From Paenibacillaceae bacterium (lineage in GTDB: Bacteria > Bacillota > Bacilli > Paenibacillales > NBRC-103111): a stretch of 64,000 nucleotides of DNA. Of the stretch, positions 27,833 to 36,156 are shown piece after piece. The stretch's first letter is position 1. Every line of letters starts with the position of its first letter. A program made the translations under genes and the position numbers. Under the pieces are notes generated by a model. The model had not been told where the DNA came from and ran no database searches. It worked only from the letters and a program-made list of their open reading frames with translations. Location of the stretch: assembly GCA_029256185.1 (NCBI GenBank), contig JAQSYI010000011.1, forward strand, positions 1 to 64,000, in the 5' to 3' direction.

Positions 27833-28720
27833 ATGCGCTGGAAAAAACAGCTGACCTTTTTAGAAGACCTCTATTGCCGGTTTGAAGATGATGAAGTGAC
27901 AGCCCTCGGGGCTCAGATGACTTATTATTTTATCCTGGCGTTCTTTCCGTTTCTGATCTTTCTACTGACGCTGATGGGGAATACCCCTTTGTCGGATGAA
28001 GAGGTATGGTCCAATCTGGCGCTGGTTCTGCCAATGGAAACTTATACCATCATCTCAGATATTATCCGTCAAATTATTGAAGAACGCAATGACGCGTTGC
28101 TTTCCTTTGGTATGATAGCCACGCTGTGGGCCGCCTCCAATGGCTTGTCCGCCATTATCAAGGGGCTGAATAAGGCCTATGATGAGCCTGAGACAAGACC
28201 ATGGTGGAAGCTTAAAGGCCTGGCGGTGATTTTTACACTGGCCATTGCGCTGGTGATGATCATTTCCTTTGCGCTGCTGGTCTTCGGAAAGGTGATCGGG
28301 GAGCAGTTGTTCGAATACCTGGCATACCCCGCTTTTTTCGAGACAGTCTGGGGTGTGGTGAAGCTGTTTGTTCCCATTGGGGCCATGCTGCTAATCTTCA
28401 TTCTGCTGTTCATGATCGTTCCAAACCGCAGGCTCCGGATGAAAAATGTGCTGCCCGGCGCAGCCTTCGTCACTATCGGCTGGATCGTGATTTCCTTCCT
28501 CTTTTCCTTCTATGTCAATAACTTCGGCAACTACGCCAAAAGCTACGGGAGTATCGGGGGCGTGATCGTTCTGTTAATCTGGTTGTACCTGAGCAGCATC
28601 ATCATTCTGCTGGGCGGGGAAATCAACGCCACTCTGGCCTTCAGCAAGGACGGGCAAAAGAAGCCCGCCTGCAAATCCTTCAGTTCCCGGCTGGCATTCT
28701 TAAGAAGGAAGACAAAATAA
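27833..28720 (+). CDS. YihY/BrkB-family inner membrane protein
   Basis: This polytopic protein (295 residues) is of the YihY/virulence factor BrkB family, once mis-named ribonuclease BN. It has about six membrane helices. Family features are DDEVTALGAQMTYYFILAFF near the N-terminus, MIATLWAASNGLSAIIKGLN, the long LAVIFTLAIALVMIISFALL helix and the terminal YGSIGGVIVLLIWLYLSSII and LLGGEINATL. The biochemical role of the family is not settled. GAAGGGAG precedes ATG 27833. The C-terminal tail is basic and cytoplasmic. Confidence 0.88.
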   Translation: MRWKKQLTFLEDLYCRFEDDEVTALGAQMTYYFILAFFPFLIFLLTLMGNTPLSDEEVWSNLALVLPMETYTIISDIIRQIIEERNDALLSFGMIATLWAASNGLSAIIKGLNKAYDEPETRPWWKLKGLAVIFTLAIALVMIISFALLVFGKVIGEQLFEYLAYPAFFETVWGVVKLFVPIGAMLLIFILLFMIVPNRRLRMKNVLPGAAFVTIGWIVISFLFSFYVNNFGNYAKSYGSIGGVIVLLIWLYLSSIIILLGGEINATLAFSKDGQKKPACKSFSSRLAFLRRKTK

Positions 28721-28881
28721 GGATATTCCCCAAGGCCCGTACATATAGTGGTAACATTCCGGTGTTTTCCGGAAGTCTCAGAAAGTGTGAACGGAGAAGT
28801 TGTCCGGCTTCCTGACAAACACACGGCATCAAGGGACGCCGATAGGCGTTTATCCTCAATGAACGAAGGAGGTTGCCTGCC
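28721..28881 (+). other. Leader-like intergenic region with small stem-loops
   Basis: This stretch precedes the small-transporter gene. It holds TTCCGG-TGTTTT-CCGGAA (about 28755-28772) and CGGC/GCCG pairings around 28830-28850, with an AAGGAGG site at 28867-28873. No known riboswitch consensus was matched by eye. Confidence 0.3.
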
Positions 28882-28947
28882 ATGAATGGCCTGCCGGGAA
28901 CAAATATGGCAAGCTGCCAACTATGCCGGGGAGGCCTCCCCTTATGA
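28882..28947 (+). CDS. Possible 21-residue leader peptide coupled to the transporter gene
   Basis: ATG 28882 follows GAAGGAGG at a good spacing and opens a 21-codon frame containing CQLCRGG. Its TGA stop (28945-28947) overlaps the transporter start ATG 28944 as ATGA. This is a classic translational-coupling arrangement. It may be a regulatory upstream frame; no homologue is recognised. Confidence 0.45.
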   Translation: MNGLPGTNMASCQLCRGGLPL

Positions 28948-29300
28948 TGAGGCTGGTTCTGATGTCCGTACTGTTGGGTTCAATCGGACAGATTATGATG
29001 AAATCCGGCTCCGACCGGGTAGGGCCGCTGTCGCTCACTCCCTCGACCTTGCTTCACGATATTGTGCGGATTCTGAGGGTTCCCGAATTCGCCATGGCGC
29101 TGCTGCTGTTTGGCATAAGCTCGCTGATCTGGGTGAAGGTGCTGGCCAGGTCCGAGCTCACTCATGCCTATCCCTTGGGAAGCATGGGCTACATATTCGT
29201 TTTTCTGCTGAGCGCGCTGCTGCTTCATGAACCCCTTACGGCACAAAAGATACTGGGGGCGCTGGTGATTATGCTGGGCATCTTCATCATCCAGAGATAG
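28944..29300 (+). CDS. Small multidrug-resistance/EamA-like half transporter (four helices)
   Basis: The product is about 118 residues with four hydrophobic helices: LVLMSVLLGSIGQIMMKSGS, EFAMALLLFGISSLIWVKVL, ELTHAYPLGSMGYIFVFLLS and KILGALVIMLGIFIIQR. This resembles the SMR or ArnE-type members of the drug/metabolite transporter superfamily, which act as dimers. A longer frame starts at 28923 without a ribosome binding site. ATG 28944 has GGGGAGG about 11 bases upstream and overlaps the leader frame. The convergent neighbour is a full-length EamA protein, so the pair may be functionally related. Substrate unknown. Confidence 0.75.
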   Translation: MMRLVLMSVLLGSIGQIMMKSGSDRVGPLSLTPSTLLHDIVRILRVPEFAMALLLFGISSLIWVKVLARSELTHAYPLGSMGYIFVFLLSALLLHEPLTAQKILGALVIMLGIFIIQR

Positions 29301-29315
29301 GCGGAGGAGAGGCTG

Positions 29316-30269
29316 TCAAGACTCTTGGGCAGGGATTGCGGCGCTCCCGGTCTTCTTGCATTCCGCTCCGGGCTTGTCCTCGTACCGCACCTTGTTATGG
29401 CGCAGGAAATACCAGACGCCGCAGATAATGATGAGGCCCGCGACCGCCTGGACTGAATTGAGACTCTCGTTGAGCAGCAAGTAAGCGAGAAGGGTGGCGC
29501 CCACAGGCTCTCCCAGCACACTCATGGAGACGGTAGCCGCATTGACGTATTGCAGCAGCCAGTTGAACAGGACATGCCCGAATACAGTGGGTACAATAGC
29601 CAGCAGCAGGAAAATTCCCCACTCCTGTGCGCTATAGCCGCCGAGAGGAACATGAGTGGCCAGGTTATAGAACAGAAAAGCAACGGCCGCGACGCTGAAT
29701 ACGGTTAGGCTGTAGAAAAGGGAGGGCACCCGCTTGGCCAGGCTTTGACCTGCAAGCATATGCGCGGCAACAGCTGCGGTCCCCAGGAAGGAGAGCAGAT
29801 CGCCCTTCAGTGCCGTTCCGGAAATCCCTATATCACCCCAGCCGATCAGCGCCGCACCGGCAATAGCGGCGGACATGCCCAGCACCGCCTTGGCGGTGGT
29901 GCGTTCGCGGAACAGCCAATACGCCCCGGCCAGAATGAAGATAGGCTCCAGCGCCAGCAGGATGGTGGAGCTGGCCACTGATGTGAAGCGCAGGGACTCC
30001 ATCCAGAACAGGAAGTGCAGGGCCAGGAACAGACCGGAAACAACCATCATGATCCAGTCAAATCTGGAAATCCGCTGTAGCTTGGGCCTGGTCCGGATCA
30101 CAAACGGCAGCATGAACAGACTGGTCAACAACAACCGGTACATGGCAAGCACGGATGCAGGCGCCTGGGACCAGCGGATGAAGATGGAGGAGAAGGAAAT
30201 GGCGATAATGCCAGTGAGCAGCAGCATGATCAGGACCCACCCGGGCAAGGGGGAGCGGTTATTGGACAT
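29316..30269 (-). CDS. EamA-family drug/metabolite transporter
   Basis: The 317-residue protein has ten predicted membrane helices in two EamA repeats (first about residues 15-145, second about 160-295). FSSIFIRWSQAPASVLAMYR near the N-terminus and LALEPIFILAGAYWLFRERT at the end of the first repeat are family-typical, with LGEPVGATLLAYLLLNESLN in the second. The frame opens at 30287, but ATG 30269 has GGAAGGAA about 7 bases upstream. It probably exports a small metabolite; the substrate is unknown. Confidence 0.85.
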   Translation of the reverse strand: MSNNRSPLPGWVLIMLLLTGIIAISFSSIFIRWSQAPASVLAMYRLLLTSLFMLPFVIRTRPKLQRISRFDWIMMVVSGLFLALHFLFWMESLRFTSVASSTILLALEPIFILAGAYWLFRERTTAKAVLGMSAAIAGAALIGWGDIGISGTALKGDLLSFLGTAAVAAHMLAGQSLAKRVPSLFYSLTVFSVAAVAFLFYNLATHVPLGGYSAQEWGIFLLLAIVPTVFGHVLFNWLLQYVNAATVSMSVLGEPVGATLLAYLLLNESLNSVQAVAGLIIICGVWYFLRHNKVRYEDKPGAECKKTGSAAIPAQES

Positions 30270-30389
30270 AGTAAAGTTTCCTTCCAAGTAAAAGAATGCA
30301 ACTCTCCCAGTATAACGTATTTTTACGGCTGGAGCTACGGATAGATTGGAATTTTTGATGGATCGGAACTTTTGGCCTTGCCAAACTTT

Positions 30390-30902
30390 TTATTTAACCT
30401 TTGCCCCGGTTTCCTTCCCGTCCGTGCCGTTCTCCGTTTCTTTTTCCTTCCCGTTTCCGTTAAATAGCGCCTCTGCCAAATGAGTCAGCTTCTCCATGAA
30501 TTTGCCGTAGCCGAACCCTGCCAGAAAGGACAGGCCCATTCTGGCCGTCATGGAATCTTCCACCTGAAACAGCATAATCCCGCTGTCGAACAGCACGATG
30601 GTAATCATGGCCGTCCCGCCGCACAGATAAGGCCGCATGAGGTACCAGTAAATGAATCTTCCCTTCACCGGCTGGTCATAGAATTGGTGGAAGGTCCGCA
30701 GCGCGTACAGCGTTCCGCCGAGAGCTCCCGCCGAAATGTAGAACAGGTAAGGCCGGATCTGGCTCCAGTCCGCCGCAGCGGAGCTGTTCTCCGCAAGCCC
30801 TCCGCTCATCAGCCACAAGAGACAGACGACTGTGCTGATGAAGACGGCGGATAAATAGCCGAAAATAAACATTTTCCAGTGGTTGTCCGACAACTGCTTC
30901 AC
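30390..30902 (-). CDS. Uncharacterised integral membrane protein (170 residues)
   Basis: GTG 30902 is preferred: AGGGGA lies 6-7 bases upstream, and the open frame further upstream has no ribosome binding site. The protein begins VKQLSDNHWKMFIFGYLSAV (GTG read as Met). It has four hydrophobic segments, including FISTVVCLLWLMSGGL, LFYISAGALGGTLYALRTFH and GGTAMITIVLFDSGIMLF, and a conserved-looking GLSFLAGFGYGKFMEKL before a Lys/Glu-rich cytoplasmic tail. No family with a known role is recognised. A nearby minus-strand terminator (30979-31016) separates it from tdk. Confidence 0.7.
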   Translation of the reverse strand: MKQLSDNHWKMFIFGYLSAVFISTVVCLLWLMSGGLAENSSAAADWSQIRPYLFYISAGALGGTLYALRTFHQFYDQPVKGRFIYWYLMRPYLCGGTAMITIVLFDSGIMLFQVEDSMTARMGLSFLAGFGYGKFMEKLTHLAEALFNGNGKEKETENGTDGKETGAKVK

Positions 30903-30978
30903 CCTCTGTCCCCTGTTGTATAGTGTATCGTATGCATGGCGATGGGGATTGGCAGGGACTATGGTCCAGAAGGTCAAG

Positions 30979-31016
30979 AAAAAACGCGGCTGCCTGAAAA
31001 CCAGGCGCCGCGTTTT
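30979..31016 (-). terminator. Terminator of tdk
   Basis: On the minus strand, AACGCGGC and GCCTG pair with CAGGC and GCCGCGTT (one unpaired base), with a run of six T after the stem. It lies directly after the thymidine kinase stop. Confidence 0.8.
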
Positions 31017-31019
31017 GCG

Positions 31020-31589
31020 CTATGTTTTGCGTTTTAAGCTCTTGTAGCATTTCCGGCATACGGGAATGTAGCTTTCATTGCCGCCGATCTGAATCTGCTC
31101 CCCGACAAATACCGGCTTGCCGTCCTTGCACCGCATATTCATGACCGCTTTGCGGTCACAGTACCAGCAGACGGTCTTGACCTCTTCGATCTTGTCGGCA
31201 ATTGCAAACAGCTCCAGGCTTCCTTCGAACAGATTGCCCAGAAAGTCAGAGCGCAATCCATAGGCAATCACCGGAATGTTCAGATCATCACATATATCTG
31301 TCAGTTGCCCGATTTGTTCCTTGTTCAAAAATTGCGCCTCATCGATTAGCACGCAATGGGGCATCTTCTCCGAGACGATAGCGTACATATCGGTATTTCC
31401 TTCAACGACAATGGCTTCCTTCTTCATGCCAATGCGGGAGGTTACAATGCCTGTTCCGTAACGGTTATCGATGGAAGGAGTGAACAGCAGCACACTTTTG
31501 CCTTGTTCTTCGTAGTTGTGGGCAGTGCGCAGCACCTCGATTGATTTGCCGCTGTTCATGGTTCCATAACGAAAATACAATTTAGCCAA
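31020..31589 (-). CDS. tdk: Thymidine kinase
   Basis: This enzyme phosphorylates thymidine (deoxyuridine) with ATP in the pyrimidine salvage pathway. At 189 residues it is family-typical. The P-loop GTMNSGKS is at residues 9-16, the catalytic-base region is HCVLIDEAQFLN, and the lasso/zinc region has CWYC and CRKC. The start is a TTG with AGAGGA 8-10 bases upstream. The gene is single with its own terminator, and its neighbours have no metabolic link. Confidence 0.95.
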   Translation of the reverse strand: MAKLYFRYGTMNSGKSIEVLRTAHNYEEQGKSVLLFTPSIDNRYGTGIVTSRIGMKKEAIVVEGNTDMYAIVSEKMPHCVLIDEAQFLNKEQIGQLTDICDDLNIPVIAYGLRSDFLGNLFEGSLELFAIADKIEEVKTVCWYCDRKAVMNMRCKDGKPVFVGEQIQIGGNESYIPVCRKCYKSLKRKT

Positions 31590-31686
31590 TCCTCATATTC
31601 CTCTCTGCAACACATGCCTTCGTATGATGCTTTATTAAGGATAGCATGTTTTGCAGGGGTTTCCTATGAGGAATTCGCCATAGATA

Positions 31687-34527
31687 TCAGATGCCCAGAC
31701 CGTCTTCCAGCCCTCCCGGGAAGATGGCGGCAAGGGCGTCTTTCTCCTCGCGCAGCTCCAGCGGATGAAGGCCGAATTTGGCCAGTTGCGCCTTCAATAT
31801 GCCTGCATCCTGCAGCGGGAAGTAACAGCGGGCTCCACTGCTTCCCAAGGCGCTTTGGGCCAATGCGGCTACTTGGCGGGCGGAGAAGGGTCTGCTTGTC
31901 TGCAGGAAATCCGGCCGCGAGGTCCGCTTGCTTCCTGTCTCCAGCGTCTCAAGGAAAATAAGCAGCGTGGGCTTGCCGGTATCTTGGGCAAGCAGCCTGG
32001 AGGCGAATTCCAGCCCGTTCATGAGGCCGCTTGCGATCAGGTTGGCAGCAATCATGCGCGGCCTGTGGGCCGGACCGCTTCCAATGGCATAAAGCGCCTC
32101 TTCGAACGAGCCCAACCGGAGGACGTTGTGGCCATGCTGCTCCATAGCCGCGGCTACAGTGTCGGCATAATGGTCGTTTCGTTCAATGAGCAGGCACATA
32201 TCCGCGGTTTCGGGAGCGCGGTGCAGAGGCAGCCAGACAGTAAATACGCTGCCCTCCCCATGCTGGGAAGAGAAAGTGATCTGGCCTTGGTGGGCATCCA
32301 CGATTTCCTTGACGATGGTCAAGCCCAAGCCGCTTCCGGGGATCTTGCGGCGGTCGGGATGCTCTACCCGGTAGAACTTGCGGAAAATCTTGTCCTTATC
32401 CGCCTCCGGAATGCCAAGTCCCCGGTCGTCCACTTCGATTCGAACCATTCCGTTGGACTGGGTGACCGACAGAATGACTTGGGTCTGCTCCGGCGAATAC
32501 TTGAAGGCGTTGCCCACCAGATTATGCAGCACCTGCCGGATCCGGTCGGCATCGGCCATGACAATGGCAGGCTCCCCGGGGATTGCCAGCTGAAGCTCAC
32601 GGGTGCTGTCCAGTCTCCATTGCTCGGCGACCTGCCCGGCTATCTCGCACAAATCAAGCGGCACCAGATAATAAGGCTGGTCTCCCGATTCCATTCTCTG
32701 CAGGTCAAGAAAATCATCTACCAGCCGGGATAAGCGGACAGCTTCATTATATATAGTGTTGGTATAGCTTCGCTGTCTGGCAGGGGATAGCTCCCTGTTG
32801 CACAGAATCTCCGAGAACCCCAGGATGGAGGTAAGCGGAGTCCGCAGTTCATGGGAGATCTGGCTGATCATCTCTTCCTTCAGCACCTCCCGCTCCTCCT
32901 CTTCCGTACGGTCGCGGAACACCAAGAGCCGCAAGCCTTCCGGGGAGTCCCCGGTTTTCTCGATAAAGGTGGCATAGACGGAGTAATGGAAGCGGTGGGA
33001 GCCTATGGTGTAGGCGAAGTTGCGCTGGAAGGCGGATTCCTGCCGCTCATCCTGCAGAAAAACCGTAATCTGCTCCCTCAGCTCACGGGCCAAGGCGGCC
33101 TCCAGCCCTTTCATGACAAGAAACAGCTTGTCCACCGTTCCGGCCTGAACCGATTCCTTGCCGAAGAAATAGCGGAGCCGGCTGTTGGTGAATAAGATGG
33201 TTCCATCCCTGGTGCACAGCAGCATGCCTTCCCGGGTGGATTCCAGAATACTGGTAAATTGACTATTCAGATCACTGGACATCCTGGCGAATGCATCAGT
33301 CAGAGTGTTGATCTCGGCGATAGGGCTCTCCGGCCACTGGGGCCGGAAGGAGCCGCCCATACTGGAGGCCATCTTGCCGGACAACTCGGAGAGCTCCGCG
33401 AGGGGGCGTGTCAGCCGCCAGCAGACAGGGGTAATCACGAATGATGCCAATGCGAGCAGGAAGAAGGCGATCCCCAGATCCTTGGATAAATCACTATAGA
33501 TGGTGTTCCATATCTGGCCGGCCGGCAGCTCGGCTGTAATACGGAGCGTGTCTTGACCCTTCCATATCTTATCGATAAAAAACACAGATTCCATCCGCTG
33601 CTTGATCCTGGTGATAGAGGCAAGCGGCGGAGACCATAGATGTACATTTTGTTCGAGCAGCTTGATCTGGGAAGCTTCCGCCTCACCTGTCAGGTAGGGG
33701 GGGAGTGGATCGGTCTGCCCGGCTTCCTCCGGAATCACCCCGGTCCGGGGATCGATCAGGCGAAAGCGGAGATCGGGCATGTTGGCGATAAGACGGCTCA
33801 TCATTTCCTCACGGGACAATGGAGCCTGGGAGCTGCCGGAGTAATAGTCCACCAAGCGGACTGCGCCAACCAAGCGGGAAACTGCGGCATCTTCTTCCTT
33901 GCTCATCATCTTCTTGCTGTGGAGGCTCATCTGCGTTACTGTCACCACTAATAGAACCGCAATCATAATATGGGAAAGATGCTCGGACATTTTCAATGGG
34001 GGCAATGGTTTGGCGGAGGGTCCCAATACCCGTTGGTACAGCGTGTTTTTATTCTGCTGCTTCAACAAGGTGACCAGCATGATAATCAGGGAAGCGGACA
34101 CCGCATTGCCCATTCCGTTGATTCCCATCTTGAACATAACGAACCGGATGCTGGAGTCCGGCGCTGCCAGCACAAATTTATAACACAGCCATACCAGAGG
34201 CAGCCCGGCTGTAATCCAATACAGCAGCATGGCCGAGGTTATGCCAAACCGCCGCTTCCAGGTTATCAGGCATACTGCGGCAACCTCCAACACAAACAGC
34301 AGGGCTCCATAGGGGTGGCCCCAATATCCCAGGGTCGGCAGTGTGCCGACAGCCGCCGCGGCGATTGCCCAGCCCGGACCGTACAAGGCCAGCGCCACCA
34401 GCGCCCACATTCCTGCTGTTACATACTCTACTCCGAACAGGAGCTGAATCGGGAAGAATCCGCCTATTACCGCCAATATGCACAATGCCATAGGAGGCGC
34501 ATAGGTGGATAAGGACCAGGATTTCAT
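31687..34527 (-). CDS. Large membrane sensor histidine kinase with degenerate C-terminal receiver
   Basis: The 946-residue kinase starts with a multi-helix membrane sensor (about residues 5-175, MASE1-like). An extracytoplasmic stretch follows, then a further helix (LGIAFFLLALASFVITPVCW), a HAMP segment (RLTRPLAELSELSGKMASS), a PAS-like domain, HisKA (ISHELRTPLTSILGFSE, phospho-His near residue 559) and HATPase (N box NLVGNAFKYS, G boxes DDRGLGIPEADKDKI and GSGLGLTIVKEI). The last 180 residues resemble a receiver, but the usual acceptor Asp is Ala (MIAANLIASG). The frame opens at 34605, yet ATG 34527 has GGAGGG 6 bases upstream. It lies 61 bases after a CheY-like gene, its likely partner. Confidence 0.88.
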   Translation of the reverse strand: MKSWSLSTYAPPMALCILAVIGGFFPIQLLFGVEYVTAGMWALVALALYGPGWAIAAAAVGTLPTLGYWGHPYGALLFVLEVAAVCLITWKRRFGITSAMLLYWITAGLPLVWLCYKFVLAAPDSSIRFVMFKMGINGMGNAVSASLIIMLVTLLKQQNKNTLYQRVLGPSAKPLPPLKMSEHLSHIMIAVLLVVTVTQMSLHSKKMMSKEEDAAVSRLVGAVRLVDYYSGSSQAPLSREEMMSRLIANMPDLRFRLIDPRTGVIPEEAGQTDPLPPYLTGEAEASQIKLLEQNVHLWSPPLASITRIKQRMESVFFIDKIWKGQDTLRITAELPAGQIWNTIYSDLSKDLGIAFFLLALASFVITPVCWRLTRPLAELSELSGKMASSMGGSFRPQWPESPIAEINTLTDAFARMSSDLNSQFTSILESTREGMLLCTRDGTILFTNSRLRYFFGKESVQAGTVDKLFLVMKGLEAALARELREQITVFLQDERQESAFQRNFAYTIGSHRFHYSVYATFIEKTGDSPEGLRLLVFRDRTEEEEREVLKEEMISQISHELRTPLTSILGFSEILCNRELSPARQRSYTNTIYNEAVRLSRLVDDFLDLQRMESGDQPYYLVPLDLCEIAGQVAEQWRLDSTRELQLAIPGEPAIVMADADRIRQVLHNLVGNAFKYSPEQTQVILSVTQSNGMVRIEVDDRGLGIPEADKDKIFRKFYRVEHPDRRKIPGSGLGLTIVKEIVDAHQGQITFSSQHGEGSVFTVWLPLHRAPETADMCLLIERNDHYADTVAAAMEQHGHNVLRLGSFEEALYAIGSGPAHRPRMIAANLIASGLMNGLEFASRLLAQDTGKPTLLIFLETLETGSKRTSRPDFLQTSRPFSARQVAALAQSALGSSGARCYFPLQDAGILKAQLAKFGLHPLELREEKDALAAIFPGGLEDGLGI

Positions 34528-34588
34528 AGGAACCCTCCGTTTATGGTTGAAGATTGACCGCGTGCCGTCCTTGCCAACTGCAGACTGT

Positions 34589-34948
34589 TCAACGGACACG
34601 TGCATTAGCCAGAGCGGACAGCAGCCGCTTCTCGTCTACCGGCTTGACCACAAAATCATAGGCGCCGGAGTGGATGGCTTCCTTGACAATGACCGCCTGC
34701 CCCATTGCGGAAGTAACCAGAATTTGCGCAGCGGGATCATATTGCATGATGAGCTTTATCGCCTCCATGCCGTCCATACCGGGCAATGTAAGGTCCATTG
34801 TCACTACATCAGGCTTAAAGCGCTTGTACTCCCTGACGCCTTCCTCTCCGTTGTCTACCATTCCCACTATCTCATGGCCTGCATCCTCCATGATCTTTTT
34901 CAGTACCCGTCTCATGAATGGAACATCATCGACAATCAGTATTCTCAT
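34589..34948 (-). CDS. CheY-like single-domain response regulator
   Basis: This is a stand-alone receiver of 119 residues without an output domain. It begins MRILIVDDVPFMRRVLKKIM. The phosphoacceptor Asp is in DVVTMDLTLPGMDG, with T/S in ILVTSAMGQ and Lys in FVVKPV. The first motif resembles chemotaxis CheY. The frame opens at 35023, but ATG 34948 has AGAGGAG upstream and starts on the receiver fold. It is cotranscribed with the large kinase downstream. A promoter-like pair lies at 35013-35042. It may act as a phosphate shuttle or on a protein partner elsewhere. Confidence 0.9.
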   Translation of the reverse strand: MRILIVDDVPFMRRVLKKIMEDAGHEIVGMVDNGEEGVREYKRFKPDVVTMDLTLPGMDGMEAIKLIMQYDPAAQILVTSAMGQAVIVKEAIHSGAYDFVVKPVDEKRLLSALANARVR

Positions 34949-35293
34949 ATTATAATGAACACTCCTCTCTTGCTCTAGCAGTCCTGACTGTCTTTTGCAA
35001 GAACGATCTTCGATTATGAGCATCCCGCCTCATGATTGGCAACAAATTCCGACGGGAAAGGCAGAAAATTGCTTCTTTATAAGCTATAATAAAAACATGT
35101 CGCCAAAAACCGGTGGTAGAGCCTTTTCTATTATTTTTCCATGTGGCGCTTCGAAAGCGTCATGGATGGCTATTCTCTCATTATCTGGTTTAGCTTTTAG
35201 AAAAGTACTAGAAAAGTGCTAGGGAACTGTTAGGAAACTATTATTTTCATACAAAGATAAATATCAGATGCGGGCAAAAGAGGAGTGCATAGA
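34949..35293. promoter_or_regulatory. Divergent intergenic region between the two regulator genes
   Basis: No gene is seen. For the minus strand, TTGCCA (complement of 35037-35042) and CATAAT (complement of 35013-35018) are spaced by 18 bases, a fair sigma-A promoter for the CheY-like gene. A TATAAT lies at 35085-35090 on the plus strand without a clear -35. Four contiguous 11-bp repeats sit at 35199-35242, just before the OmpR-type gene. Confidence 0.5.
35199..35242 (+). promoter_or_regulatory. Four tandem 11-bp repeats, probable response-regulator operator
   Basis: The repeats are AGAAAAGTACT, AGAAAAGTGCT, AGGGAACTGTT and AGGAAACTATT, contiguous and so one per helical turn. Six of the eleven positions are invariant (A1, G2, A5, A6, T8, T11). 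OmpR/PhoB-family regulators bind direct repeats with this 11-bp period. The array ends 51 bases before the OmpR-type gene, which suggests autoregulation. Confidence 0.65.
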
Positions 35294-35995
35294 ATGGCCA
35301 AGGTGCTCATTATTGAAGACGATCAGAGCATTGCGGATGTGATGACCATTTATTTGGAGGAAGAGGGATACACCGTGTTCTGCGGTTACGACGGCGCAGA
35401 GGGCAAGCAGCTGCTGCAGGCGAATGACCCCGATATCATCATCCTTGATGTAATGCTGCCTGATACAGACGGAATTACCCTGTGCGGAGAGCTTCGTGTG
35501 GACAAAAACCAGATTCCCATCCTGATGGTGTCGGCCAAGAAAGAAGTTTCGGACCGGGTGAACGCGCTGCTTGTCGGTGCGGATGATTTCCTGTGCAAGC
35601 CCTTCTCCATGAGGGAGCTGGCCGCGCGGCTGACGGCGCTTCTGAGACGTTCCTCCATGTCCTCTCCCGCTGTGGAAGCCCTTCCTCCCAAGGAACAGCG
35701 CCAGAGTGTTCATATGGACATGGACAGGCGCTGTCTGTATGTGCAGAACAGACTGGTGGAAACCACATATTCCGAATTTGAAATCATGAAGCTGTTCTGG
35801 CTGCATCCGGCCAAGGTATTCAGCAGGGAAGAACTGTTGAACAAGATCCGCGGCATCGACACCTACGTGACGGAACGCTCCGTTGACGTGCATATTACCA
35901 ACCTGCGCAAGAAGATCGAGACCGATCCCAAGAATCCCCGCTTCGTCAAAACCGTATGGGGGGTTGGCTATAAATTTGTGCCGGAAGGAGATTAG
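35294..35995 (+). CDS. OmpR/PhoB-family response regulator
   Basis: This transcription factor (233 residues) has a receiver domain (MAKVLIIEDDQSIADVM, acceptor Asp in IIILDVMLPDTDG, Lys in FLCKPFSM) and a C-terminal winged helix (VETTYSEFEIMKLFWLHPAK, VDVHITNLRKKIETDPKNPR, VKTVWGVGYKFVPEGD). GTG 35285 is in frame, but ATG 35294 has AGAGGAG 8 bases upstream. No kinase follows it; the kinase on the opposite strand at 31687-34527 is the nearest candidate partner. The four 11-bp repeats upstream suggest it regulates its own gene. Confidence 0.92.
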   Translation: MAKVLIIEDDQSIADVMTIYLEEEGYTVFCGYDGAEGKQLLQANDPDIIILDVMLPDTDGITLCGELRVDKNQIPILMVSAKKEVSDRVNALLVGADDFLCKPFSMRELAARLTALLRRSSMSSPAVEALPPKEQRQSVHMDMDRRCLYVQNRLVETTYSEFEIMKLFWLHPAKVFSREELLNKIRGIDTYVTERSVDVHITNLRKKIETDPKNPRFVKTVWGVGYKFVPEGD

Positions 35996-36097
35996 AAATC
36001 GGTTACAACAATCTGTTTTTGAGATTGTTTTCCCGCTTTTTTTCAATTGATTCATCTGACATGAGATGTTAAAATTAAAAATTATAATCGACAACTC

Positions 36098-36127
36098 CCT
36101 GCTGAAACAATTATTTTTATCAGCAGG
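36098..36127. promoter_or_regulatory. Perfect 8-bp dyad in the gltB leader
   Basis: CCTGCTGA (36098-36105) and TCAGCAGG (36120-36127) flank an A/T-rich 14-base centre, 29 bases before the gltB start. A TATAAT at 36083-36088 lies just upstream, so the dyad would be early in the transcript or span the start point. It could be an operator or an mRNA hairpin. No T-run follows, so it is not a terminator. Confidence 0.5.
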
Positions 36128-36156
36128 CCCAATAAAACAGATGGAAAGGTTGCACG

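Noticed and set aside
28721..28947. Guanidine (ykkC) riboswitch upstream of the SMR-like gene
   Set aside because: An ACACGGC and GGGAC are present, but the conserved core and order of ykkC or mini-ykkC motifs could not be matched by eye. A covariance search would decide.
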